Notes under the pieces: model-generated
The model's input: the letters and a program-made list of their open reading frames with translations, nothing else
Database searches by the model: none
What the model was told of the DNA's origin: nothing
Source: Littorina saxatilis
Lineage: Eukaryota; Mollusca; Gastropoda; Littorinimorpha; Littorinidae
Length of the DNA stretch: 64,000 bases
Direction of reading: 5' to 3'
NCBI RefSeq assembly: GCF_037325665.1
Contig: NC_090259.1
Location: 36,005,914-36,069,913 of the forward strand
Part shown: in pieces, positions 12,316-23,700 of the stretch
How the letters are laid out: each line of letters starts with the position of its first letter
Numbering within the stretch: position 1 is the stretch's first letter
Translations under genes and position numbers: made by a program

Positions 12316-12499
12316 GCAGGACACGGCCCACATCCTGCGAGACTGCAGGAACCACCAGGTGCTGAGAGAGGAAATCTGGCCATTGCCGGAGTCCCTGCAC
12401 AACAAGCTGTACGGGCCAGTGGCTGCGCTGCAGAGGACCACTAATTATATCTCAAGATCTGGACTCCAAGTGTGATGGGCGATCGAAAAGAAGAAGAAG
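12316..12499 (+). mobile_element. LINE 3' end, strongly 5'-truncated, with 13-bp target duplication
   Basis: The stretch encodes the end of a non-LTR reverse-transcriptase ORF2. Readable segments are AHILRDCRNHQVLREEIWP and, further on, KLYGPVAALQRTT, which matches the conserved C-terminal tail of Jockey/RTE-like LINEs. A stop and a (GAA)n-type tail follow. A perfect duplication atgcataaacaaa at 12303-12315 and 12500-12512 marks the insertion. Only about 180 bp of the element arrived. Confidence 0.85.
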
Positions 12500-12646
12500 A
12501 TGCATAAACAAAAGAGACAGCTGGAAGTCCTGTTTGTCAAGGATTGTACTTACAATCTCTCCACTTACTGCAACTTATGCATTGATATTACAATGTAATA
12601 AATTTACACAGAGGATGCATACCAATTAGAACATTTTACATATATA

Positions 12647-13220
12647 CAGCCTGTTCCAAAAGAAACGCAACCAACCTGTTTGCAAAATCAAAGTGCAAAA
12701 TTTATTTTGCAAATAATATTTCATGAAGTTACATACGTGACGACATAGGGACAACTCAAGTTTCAACTGAGCTGGCAATACAGTAGAAAATAGCAGTGAC
12801 TTCTTCAGCTGGACTGACGGCAGAATGCCTCGTTTGTCTAAAAATGAAAGAGAGCGTGCTATTGGCATGCTTGCCGCTGGCCAAACGGCCCAAGCAGTCA
12901 GTCAGGTCATGAAAAGATTTGGAAATGTACCAAAAATGAAATATGTAACTTCATGAAATATTATTTGCAAAAGAAACGCTGGTGGAGGACACATCCGTTA
13001 TTAAACGCAGAAAAGACAGCTGCGACAGTAAAGGGACATAAATTGTGCTTCAATTGTCATTGTTTTCCACTTTTATTGTTAAACCTGTTTTGTTCCACAT
13101 GTTGTGATTTGGAAATGTACCAAAAATGAAATATGTAACTTCATGAAAAATTATTTCCGAAATAAATTTTGCACTTTGATTTTGGAAACAGGTTGGTTGC
13201 GTTTCTTTTGGAACAGGCTG
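12647..13220 (+). mobile_element. Tc1-like MITE with transposase N-terminal remnant
   Basis: The perfect outer ends cagcctgttccaaaagaaac and their reverse complement are flanked by TA (12645-12646 and 13221-13222). The inverted repeats extend about 70 bp. At 12824-12903 a frame reads MPRLSKNERERAIGMLAAGQ, the first helix-turn-helix of Tc1-type transposases. The rest of the transposase is missing. A piece of the subterminal repeat (tttggaaatgtacc) occurs again internally at about 12918 and 13109, the probable deletion junction. Such a copy could move only with help in trans. Confidence 0.88.
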
Positions 13221-13222
13221 TA

Positions 13223-14048
13223 TAAGTTCATGACGTGCAGTACCAGCCCAGCTTGAAATTTAAACTGCCTGACAAACAAATTTGCATTTATATGCTTGGA
13301 ATGGCTTGTTCATGAAACACAGAAGCCTGCTGTACATTGAGTAACACAGCAGAAACAGTTAATGGTCACGAGAGGGGGCTACTCAAAGACAATCCCTAAT
13401 CACATATCGGTGTAGACATTGTACTGACTTTGTATACAACTAAACTCAAAATAACCCAACATGGAACTAACTCGGATTAAATCTAAAGCTTTTATTCGCA
13501 CAGCAGAAACACTGTCTAAAATCAGTCATTTCATTTTGAAGTAACTGCCTTTTTGCAACCGTCATCAGTTCTTAACATCCATGCATTTTACGCCATATCA
13601 AATGCTCGAAAAACTCAAATCTGCTGTGTTTAATTCAGACACCTTTCAGAGATAGTCAGACATGTGAGTTTAGACTTAATAATTATAATAAATAACAAAA
13701 CTCTGAACATAAACATTTTAAGACATGCCTAAAACCTGAGGAACGTACACCCACAAATGCCAACACTTGTAATGAAGAGTGCATAGTTGCCTCTTCATAT
13801 AACTAACATAAATGCACAAATTGATAGAATACAGGTAATAATGTAAATCACTCACAACTGTTACCCTTATAAGGGCAGTCTGTGTTAACACTCACACTTA
13901 AGCCTAAGCCTCTACCACATCAGAATACATGAGAACTGACAGGACTAACGCCATTAGCAGCACACAAAATACAATTCAGAAGAGTAATGCTTCTTCCTCA
14001 AAAACAACACTGGATAAAAGTGCAAAAGAATGGCACAATCTTTGAGCC
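13223..14048. other. probable LRRIQ3 downstream region
   Basis: There is no recognisable coding. This is 3' of the LRRIQ3 stop codon on the minus strand. A minus-strand AATAAA lies near 13490, but I cannot tell whether it is used. Confidence 0.35.
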
Positions 14049-14061
14049 AAAACAAAAGGAT

Positions 14062-14431
14062 TTCTTTCTTTCTTTATTTCGTGTTTAACGTCGTTTTCAA
14101 CCACGCAGGTTATATCGCGACGGGGAAAGGGGGGAGATGGGATAGAGCCACTTGTCAATTGTTTCTTGTTCACAAAAGCACTAATCAAATATTTGCTCCA
14201 GGGGCTTGCAACGTAGTACAAATTATATTACCTTACTGGGAGAATGCAAGTTTCCAGTACAAAGGACTTAACATTTCTTACATACTGCTTGACTAAAATC
14301 TTTACAAAAATTGACTATATTCTATACAAGAAACACTTAACAAGGGTAAAAGGAGAAACAGAATCCGTTAGTCGCCTCTTACGACATGCTGGGGAGCATC
14401 GGGTAAATTCTTCCCCCTAACCCGCGGGGGG
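14062..14431 (-). mobile_element. SINE, short form (370 bp), minus orientation
   Basis: It is flanked by the 13-bp target duplication aaaacaaaaggat (14049-14061 and 14432-14444). The tail side (ctttctttctttatt) is at the left and the cccgcggg head at the right, so it reads on the minus strand. The body matches the other copies of this SINE but lacks the 200-bp block of the long form. It lies just downstream of the LRRIQ3 stop and may fall in its 3' UTR. Confidence 0.88.
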
Positions 14432-14579
14432 AAAACAAAAGGATACAACATAAACAGAGTCACTCAGGTAGAACAGCAAATAGTAATTTCACAAGAAAGG
14501 CAGCCTTGCAGCCAAACCAGACAGAGAACACAGGAAGAAAGTCAGTCAAGTAGCGTACGGGGTCAAAGCCAGGGGTAGA

Positions 14580-14783
14580 TTAGCTGAGGAGTGTGTTGTG
14601 TCTGCCCACCCTGCCTTGCTGCGTTACCACTCCAGCCTCCCAGCGTGACAAGCCAGTGGGGGCTGTGGCCACCACAGGGGGGACATTGGAGGGGGGGAGG
14701 GGGTAGAAAGCTGTCACTGTATCTTGCTTGGCTTTTCTGTGAGCTACACGCTGGCGGGCCTCCATAAGCCTCTCTGTTGTCTC
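14580..14783 (-). CDS. LRRIQ3: LRRIQ3 coding exon 7 (terminal)
   Basis: On the minus strand, acceptor tcattttcag precedes GAGACAACAGAG (phase 0). The exon encodes ETTERLMEARQRVAHRK, the end of the charged helix, then a Pro/Gly-rich tail, and stops with TAA at 14580-14582 (residues 715-781). Confidence 0.78.
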   Translation of the reverse strand, partial: ETTERLMEARQRVAHRKAKQDTVTAFYPLPPSNVPPVVATAPTGLSRWEAGVVTQQGRVGRHNTLLS

Positions 14784-17700
14784 CTGAAAATGATGACAAA
14801 CAGGATAAAACTACAATGTTCACAGCAAAACTCCAGAGGATGCATGTCCTGCATGTAAATATTGCAATTTAATTGTCCCTTTTTAGAAGGACAATTCAAG
14901 CTTTGAGTGGGTGTGGGTATTTCCTGCAAGCTGACTCCCACCCGATGACAGTAGTATTTGTTTGTTTCTTGTTGGCTTTAATACATATTACCCCCTTACC
15001 CATACTATATACTAACAGTGAGATTTTGAAAGATGTCTGAAACTCAGAAAGACACTGAAACTCAGAAAGACAGAGACACATCACTGACCTGCAGCGTGCG
15101 CGTATCGAGAGCGGCACGAGCCATGGCTGTCTCTGTCTGTCGCATAAGCTGCCTGTGCTCCATGTACTTTTTCACCGTCTCCTGCTGCTCCACATCTGAA
15201 TGGCGCAGACCTGTTACCTACAACATTGTATTCACACCGTCAAGTCACTGCTTCTCTCATATAAAATGCTTCCTTTCATGCACTGCTGGTCTTCTGCTAG
15301 TAACACAAGAATAAAGGAAAGCTATTGCTGCGTGACTTTCTTCTTAGGGACCAGAAATGCCTGACACCTGGTCAGGTGTACAGAGGCAGATGAGCTGCAC
15401 AATCATTGTTCCGTGTACTTCATGCCTGAGCTGGCATTTTTTTTAGTTAGAGAGTCACTTAATTAAAGCCACAGTGAAACCTAGATTTAAATTTTTTTAT
15501 TATTTTTTTTATCTCGCATGGGATTATATAAAGTGTCTTCGGAAGCTAAAATTAATTATTTATCCCACATACATGAAAGAGACCACTCATGAGATAACAA
15601 TATCATCCAAACCACACGTTATATCATGTAAATGTCATGTCAGGGGGACCTGATTTTCCATTGCTTATGATGCCAAAGTCACAGAGAAACGTCATTATGG
15701 AAACACTTTTGCGCCTGGTGTTTACCCTGGAAGAATTTTTAGAACTTACACGTCACACTATACTTTCTTGAGTGACGTTTCTTTGCTTGCCAAAGATTGC
15801 ACGAGGCTTTGGAAGAGATTGAGGTTCCAAAAGTAGTGTTTTGCTTGCAGTTCAATATTTAAAAAAGCAACTTGTGTAAATCTGGTACGACATAGCAAGC
15901 CATGTAGTATTCTCTATTTCCGACTGAAAATACTTCAGTAAAACCAGCGACCACTCACAATATTGACACATACCGTTATCTAACAGATTTTCTGGGCACG
16001 GATGCTTCTCACACTGTTACTAATGTCAAAAGACAAAGAGAGCAGCAAACAAAGAAAATGTGTTTTCAAGCAATAACCTCCCTTCTAATGAAACATTGAA
16101 GGTGGGTTGGGAAGCTGTTTCCCAATAAAGAAACCTCAATTTTATGACCGACTTTTCTGGACATTTTGAATGTCGCAACTCAAAAGGTTTTCACTGTACC
16201 AACAATGTTAGCAATTTGAAATACCAGATGAAAATTACTTCAACCAACAGTGACAAATTAAGGAAACAGACTTTGAGGTATATATACCTTATACATAGAT
16301 ACATCCTTTATTCCATTGCTTGTATTTTGAGATTTATTGTTTGTGTTCCTCTTACTTGCTCATCTATTTGGTTTTATTGGTGATCCTGAAAGGTTCCACT
16401 TTTTAACTCGATTTGAATTAAAAAAAAAATCATTTTACAAACCCGTTATTCAAGATATAGAATACAGACTTATAATTCTTACCAAGAAACATCTTAACTA
16501 CTTTTCATTTTAACAAATTCCACAGAGCATTATCAACTCAACCCCACCCCCTGCCCTCCTCTCCTTATTTTTTGTTTCTTTCTTTCCTCTTTTTGAAAGC
16601 GGACAAACACTCAAGTCCTTAATGGCTCAAAACCGTAGGACTTTTAATATTAATTTTAACATCCTTTATACTATTTTATTACTTTTCATTTCTACGTGTA
16701 GCCCTGCTAAATAAAATGAATGTACACGCGCAGTGCAGAATTAAACAGTGTATTGTGTTTGTGGAAGTGAATGCATTAATCTTGGTAGACATTTATTAAA
16801 ATTGTTCTTGTTGAGAATACACACAGAAGAAGAGCAAAAAATAAATGCTTTGACTCGATCCCTTTGCTGCAGTGAAGGAACTAATTGCAGGCACCAGTGT
16901 GACCTTTGGGGGCAATCTAACCTAGCTGTACATCCTGTGATGGTCATCAGGGATTACAAACTAGCCAAGTTGAAAACTCTTAGTTTAAAAAAAGTCATAT
17001 TCTTTGAGAAAACTATATTTTGCCACTTTTAACCTACACTTGACCTAAATGTTATTTGACATAAAGATCAAGCAAACTCTCATCTTATCAGAAGGACCCA
17101 AACTGGATGTCTGTGAACTGAAGCTTAAAAGCTTCAAAACTCTGGCTTCAAAAACATTCAAGAAAAGGCTCATTTCCTTTTCTTTTTTTATTACCCAAAG
17201 TCCATTGTGTTGGTAGGCAATTAAACCCTGAAAGTATTTTCAGTTTCAAAGTTCAAGCTTCAAAAAGGTTAAAAAAAATCTTTTTTTTTGGTTTTTTTTT
17301 AACCCTATCTTGGCTTGGCTGTGAACTTGAAATTTGACAAAGGTTTTTACCAGATGTTTCATCATGTCTGTAGGTCACGAAACCAACAAAACTGTTAAAT
17401 TTCAAACCTTTACTTTTATAAACTTCTAAAAAAAGTTATAATGTTTAACCTCAAATATTTCCAGGCTGTGACCTCATTACTGCTATTACTAACTCTCTTG
17501 ATTATTCAGACTAGTCACAAATCATGAGCTCATTTCTCCCCATGATTGTTAGCTGCTTATAAGTTATTATTGAAAAAGCTTCCTTTTTTTCTGACAAGTT
17601 GATTTCAAACAAATTCCACAGAAAGAAAACTATCAAAGGAAGTGCATTAAAACCAACAACAACAAAAACCGGAAACATGCTCATTTTTGAGGGTCTATTT

Positions 17701-20700
17701 CATCCAAACTCACCCAAAAAATATGCTCATATAACTGTGTCATTCTGAGCGCTTGCCGCTGGGGATGTTAAATCTCAATTTCATTATACATGTTCTATAC
17801 ATTTGAAGATGATGAAAGTGTCAGCAATGATTGTGATTGCAAATTCGACTGCCTTATATGCACTACGCTTGTAAGTAGTGAAAGAAGTGACTGGATTGAT
17901 ATATATTTGATCCAGGACAGTGGATGTCCAGGAAAAAAGCATTGATGATAACCATACAGAAAATCTCAAGAGCATTGGTGACTAAATAATGAGAGACCTT
18001 GAAACATCTTCAGAATATAAACAACGTTTGTGATAATTGAACACAACTGGCAACACCATGCTGGGGTAACTTTGAGTAACATTTCAAGTTCACCCGCATC
18101 AAAGAACAAAACAAACAAAACCGCCCCAAACATTTTAGCTGAAATACACACATCATATACTTACTCCTTTATTTATATATGTAGATGTGCTGAAAATCTT
18201 ACCCCTTTATCTTTATACACAAATATTATGCTAAAACTTTCCAAGAACTTAGATCTAATTTTGAAAGTTATAGACCTAGTCGGTAAAGATCAGCTGGTAA
18301 AACTTTTGTTATAATAATGATAAAAATAAAAGCCTGAATGCTTGCTTCTGATGAACAGATACATTTTAAGCTGTTTTTGAATATAAAGTAAATAGAAGGG
18401 CTTGGTGGTAAGACGCCGGCCTCCAAAGTGGAAGGTCGTGGAGATTTTTCCGATCTCCCAGGTCAACTTATGTGCAGACCTTATCCCCCTTCGTGTGTAC
18501 ACGCAAGCACAAGACCAAGTGCACAGGGAAAAGATCCTGTAATCCATGTCAGAGTTCGGTGGGTTATAGAAACACAAAAATACCCAGCATGCTTCCTCCG
18601 AAAGCGGCGTATGGCTGCCTAAATGGCGGGGTAAAAACGGTCACAGACTCATACACGTAAAAATCCACTCATGCAAAACCACGAATGTACATGGGAGTTT
18701 CAGCCCACGAACATAGAAGAAGAATATAAGGTGCAAGTTTTGATCTGCAAAATATTCTAAATAAACCAAAGTGTTCTCGAGTGACTCAGAGTTCGCCCGG
18801 TGGCTTCGGATTGATAACAGTAATAATCACGGGCAGGGTCAACTTCTTTTCCTGAAAAAAAGCCAAGAGAAAGTTCTGTATGGTACATTTCCAATGTGGA
18901 TCAACATGACAGAGTTCACTGGAAAAAAACCAACCTATATGCCACATGTACCCCCAAAAATTCACACAGAATTAAATAGTCACACAGGAGTATTTAATTA
19001 TTCTCTTAATTGCTCTTCTGTTGCTGTTACAAACAAGGACAAATGAGATATGCTTGGTCTCACTACTACTGTTCCTGAAAAGGTATCTTAGATTTCTGTC
19101 AGCTGACAATGAAAGGAACTAAAATGTTAAAGTCATAAGACAAAAAAAACCACAAACAAGAAGGGCAAAGCCCATACGACTCACATGCTTGACCTTGACC
19201 TTTACTAAACAACTAAATAAATACAAATAACTAAACCTAGCAATGACATCATACACTAAGAACTGCTTTACACATTTTTCCTACCAAAATACATGTGACC
19301 TTGACCCAAGGTCAAGGTCATCCAAGGTCATGCAACACAAAGCTGTTAATTCAAGACATAGGAAGTACAATGGTGCTTATTGGCCCTTTCTACCATGAGA
19401 TATGGTCACTTTTAGTGGTTCACTACCTTATTTTGGTCACATTTCATAAGGGTCAAAGTGACCTTGACCTTGATCATATGTGACCAAATGTGTCTCATGA
19501 TGAAAGCATAACATGTGCCCCACATAATTTTTAAGTTTGAAACAGTTATCTTCCATAGTTCAGGGTCAAGGTCACTTCAAAATATGTATACAATCCAACT
19601 TTGAAGAGCTCCTGTGACCTTGACCTTGAAGCAAGGTAAACCAAACTGGTATCAAAAGATGGGGCTTACTTTGCCCTATATATCATATATAGGTGAGGTA
19701 TTCAATCTCAAAAACTTCAGAGAAAATGGGAAAAATGTAAAAAATAGCTGTTTTTTAGACAACATTTATGGCCACTGCGACCTTGACCTTGAAGCAAGGT
19801 CAAGATGCTATGTATGTTTTTTGGGGCCTTGTCATCATACACCATCTTGCCAAATTTGGTACTGATAGACTGAATAGTGTCCAAGAAATATCCAACGTTA
19901 AAGTTTTCCGGACGGCCGGCCGGACGGACGGACGGCCGGACGGACAACTCGGGTGAGTACATAGACTCACTTTTGCTTCGCATGTGAGTCAAAAACTGAA
20001 ATTCTAAAAAAATACAGTGAGGTTAAAATATGCATAGAACATAATTTCTGCTTACTGAGTTAGTCATGGTTTTAATGATAGCAGTATGTATAATATCATG
20101 TGAAAAAAGTGAGTGGTATTAAGTGGTTAACTGCACAAGCCGTGACAGCAAAGCTTTTTGAGAGATGCAGTCTCTAGCTTGCCCATCGCTGTAAGCAAAG
20201 CAGCACAGCAGACTTACCTTGTCCTTGCGGGTAGACAGCCTTCCTTCAAACCTTGCTTGCCTGTTGTGACGAAGCAATGCCTTAGACACAGAGGTTTGCT
20301 GGGTGTTGAACTCCACCGTAAAGGTGTTGTCAGCTTGCAGCGACTTTGAGATGTCATTTACACGGCTCTTCAATTCCTGCTGCTTGTCCAGGTATTTGAG
20401 GCGCAGCAGTTCTCTTTTCTCCATCTGATCCAAGATTCTAGCGCGGTCCTGGTCACTCTTGCGGATGGCCTGGTTGCGTTTTTCATCCTGATACATGTAG
20501 ATGCGCTCTTTGGCTCGCTGACGCTCCTCCCGCATGGCCATGATGTACTCCATCTTGGCTGTCGCTTTCTCCGCCTTCTCCCGATCTCTGTAGGCCTTCT
20601 GCACCGCAAACAAGCAAGACAGTCCCATGGTGCCATGCACACGAGCAAACAGCCTCTGATCGTTGCTGCGGAAGTTGAAAGGTGTTACTTTTGGTGGGGG

Positions 20701-23700
20701 CTCAGATCGAGCTGTCTGCACTCTTTCTGCCTTTGCTTCACGCACTTGTACACCTGCCTCCACACGAGAGAGGATCATCTGTGCAGTGGCATCAGACAAC
20801 ATTACGGTGGGTTGTCGTCCTCTGAGACGATACTGCGTGATGGGAAGCTCGTCATCTTCTTCAATATCTTTATCATCGTCATCAGGTTCTGTGTCCACCA
20901 CCGGCCCGAAGAACTGCCGCACACTCCTGATATTCTTACATTTCCGCTTGTCTTTGTTCTTCTTTTTCTTCCTCTCTCTGGAGGCCAGCTCACTGCGAGC
21001 TGTTGGTGGGTAGCCGGCATCCATCTTTTCTGCTTCGTTGTGCAGTGTCTGCAGTGTCCCTGTCTGAAGCTTGGCAAGGTTGATGTAGATGTTCTGACGC
21101 CTTCCACCCGGTTCTCCCGGCATATCCGTGGCTGTGAACATGTCTGCATTAAGTCCGGCTGGCATGGGAGAAGGTGGGGGCACAGCACCACTCTGAAGAC
21201 AGTAACACATGCAGCGTCCACTCACATACTAACGTCAAACCTCCAAGTTTTTTTCCCAGTCTCACTGAGCTAGCAGTACAAAGATTATAGCTCCTGTATC
21301 TAAACCAACTTTCCTTGTACATTGTAATCTACAAACACTGTCTGGCTTACACATACAATATGCCGAAATTATGATAATGGGACCTCCTTCCAAAAAGAAG
21401 AGAAAGAAAACAAATGGACATGAAGATAAAATAAAGGTAACTTTTCTTTGGGTATACAAGCTAAAAATGTCTTCCACCACCAGCTCCAATAAGGTTATAC
21501 AAATTAATGCAATTACAGTAGTGTATTAAATGGAAAATTTCAATAGTAAATTTTCATTTGATTAATATACTTACCCAATTCTCATAAATGCATTGATTTC
21601 AATCTCACATGCTAGATGTCGAAAAACTACTCAAATTACCTGCCCTTGCAAGGGTGGTAACCAAGCTAAAAACAGACGCCATAGCCGTTGCTATGCCCTG
21701 TCCCACCTGGTTACCCATAACCCACCGCGCACCACGTGAGCGCCGGCATCCGGAATAATCATTCGAGACTTCTCAAAAACCCTTAGGAAATTAAGTAGCG
21801 GGGATGGATGGGAGGGTATTAACTATGAGAATTGGGTAAGTATATTAATCAAATGAAAATTTACTATTGAAATTTTCCATTAAATTACATATTCTTACTC
21901 CAATTCTCATAAATGCAGATTGCTCCTAAAGGCGGAGGGAACTTACTTATGTCCCTGAGAGAACCTGTCCTGCAGAAACTAACGAGAGCAAGGCAATGGA
22001 GCAAGGCAAGTTAAGAGCAGGAGATGTCCAGGAGGTAAAAAAATTAATGAACACGTCATCAGACCTCCAAAGAGCTGTTGGCAAAACTTCGCATAGGCGA
22101 GAGGAACACCACCAGCGAGAGAAGAACACCAGGCTCTGGACTCCTGAACACCTGTAAAGGAACAGAGGGAGGACTGAACGCCCCCACCCCCCTTGTGTTC
22201 AATAAGCCACCACTCATAGGACTGTCCTATGAAAGTAGCAACACCTTGTGAGAGTCAATTAAGAGAAGCCTCTTTCACCTAAAGTGTAAAGAGACAAGAA
22301 CATGAGCTTTTGGCTCTTAGTTCCAATTGACTGAGCGCAAAACAAAAAAGGATTTTATAACTCTAACCAGACAGTTAGAAAATCCAAAACGCCCGGAGCG
22401 AGAATCCTCCAGAGAGGAGGGAATTAAACACCAGAGGAGATTGACCAGGTTTCTGATTCAAGGAAATCTGGCTGAAAAACCCGTGAAAAAACGGAACTAT
22501 AAGGCCAAAAAAAAAAAAATGCTTTGGTTACGGTTTCATGGCAAAAAAAAATAGGGTAGGTAGGTCGATTAAACTTTTTTTTTTTTGTTTTTTTTTTTTG
22601 GTTGGTCGACATCGATCCCTCTTGAAATGATAAAAATATTTGTGTATGCAGGATATTCGAGGTATTTTCATATTGGTGTATTTGGAACCACAGATATTAT
22701 TTACTTTTTCATGTTAAGAAAAGAAAACTGGACATACCCTTTAAACTGTATAGTGCCACTAGTGAACACAGTCTTGAACGCAGTCTGGACTGATTGTCAC
22801 AAATTGAAAACTAGTCAAAATACAGTAGCTGATGATTCCTTTCACTTTATACAAGTTTTCTTAAACAGAAGTCTTTCCATCAAAAAAACTTAAATATCAT
22901 TGAAATAATGTACTCGACACAGTCTTGAACACACTCCGTATTTTCCGACGGAAGTATTTGATTGTCACAACATAACGTGACTGACTTCCCTTGGATATGG
23001 GAGTTGTAAAAAGCGGAGTGGTGTCCCTTGTCGGGCTTGTTGTTGTCTGCTCGCCGGCGATCGATGTTTTCTCTGTGCCGTGGTGTTGTCGTTTTCGGTG
23101 GGTTTTTGTGTGTGTGTGTGTTTTTTTGTTGTGTATGTATGTGTTTGGTTCATTTTATTTTTAGCTTTAGGACCAAAAAAAAAGTTTAGGGTCGGCCCAA
23201 AAAGTTAGGGTCGGTCGGGAAACCGTAACCAAAGCATTTTTTTTTTTTTGGCCTAAGCTCCAAGGCTACATCCTCCGGTAAACCCCAACAACGCATGTGC
23301 CTCACTACCCTTCGGGGCTGAGGCCCAGAGTAAGAACAAATTCCTACGCGTTAACCCATTTGACCCCAGGCCAGCGGCAGCCATTTTACTATGAAATCCC
23401 ATGTACAGGGAAGTAATTCCGTCACATGTCACTTGTACAAACATTTAAAAAATGAAATAAAATGCTGTTTGAAAAGTTTGACTCACCTGTGTATTTTTCC
23501 TTGATGCACAAAACATCATTCCTTCAAATACAATTTTTTTTTTGCAGCTACACAGCACAGGAATGTATTAAAAAAAATCAGAAGTACAAAATTTCACTTT
23601 CACGCAAGCACCAACATCAGTGTCTGGTCTCTTATACTCTTTCAAAACAGTGTCAGACTGTTGAAAACACACAGACTTGCAGCAAGGGTCCAACCTCCAC

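Noticed and set aside
20635-21273. 212-codon plus-strand frame
   Set aside because: Antisense shadow of LRRIQ3 exon 5, whose minus-strand frame has clear family similarity and splice sites.
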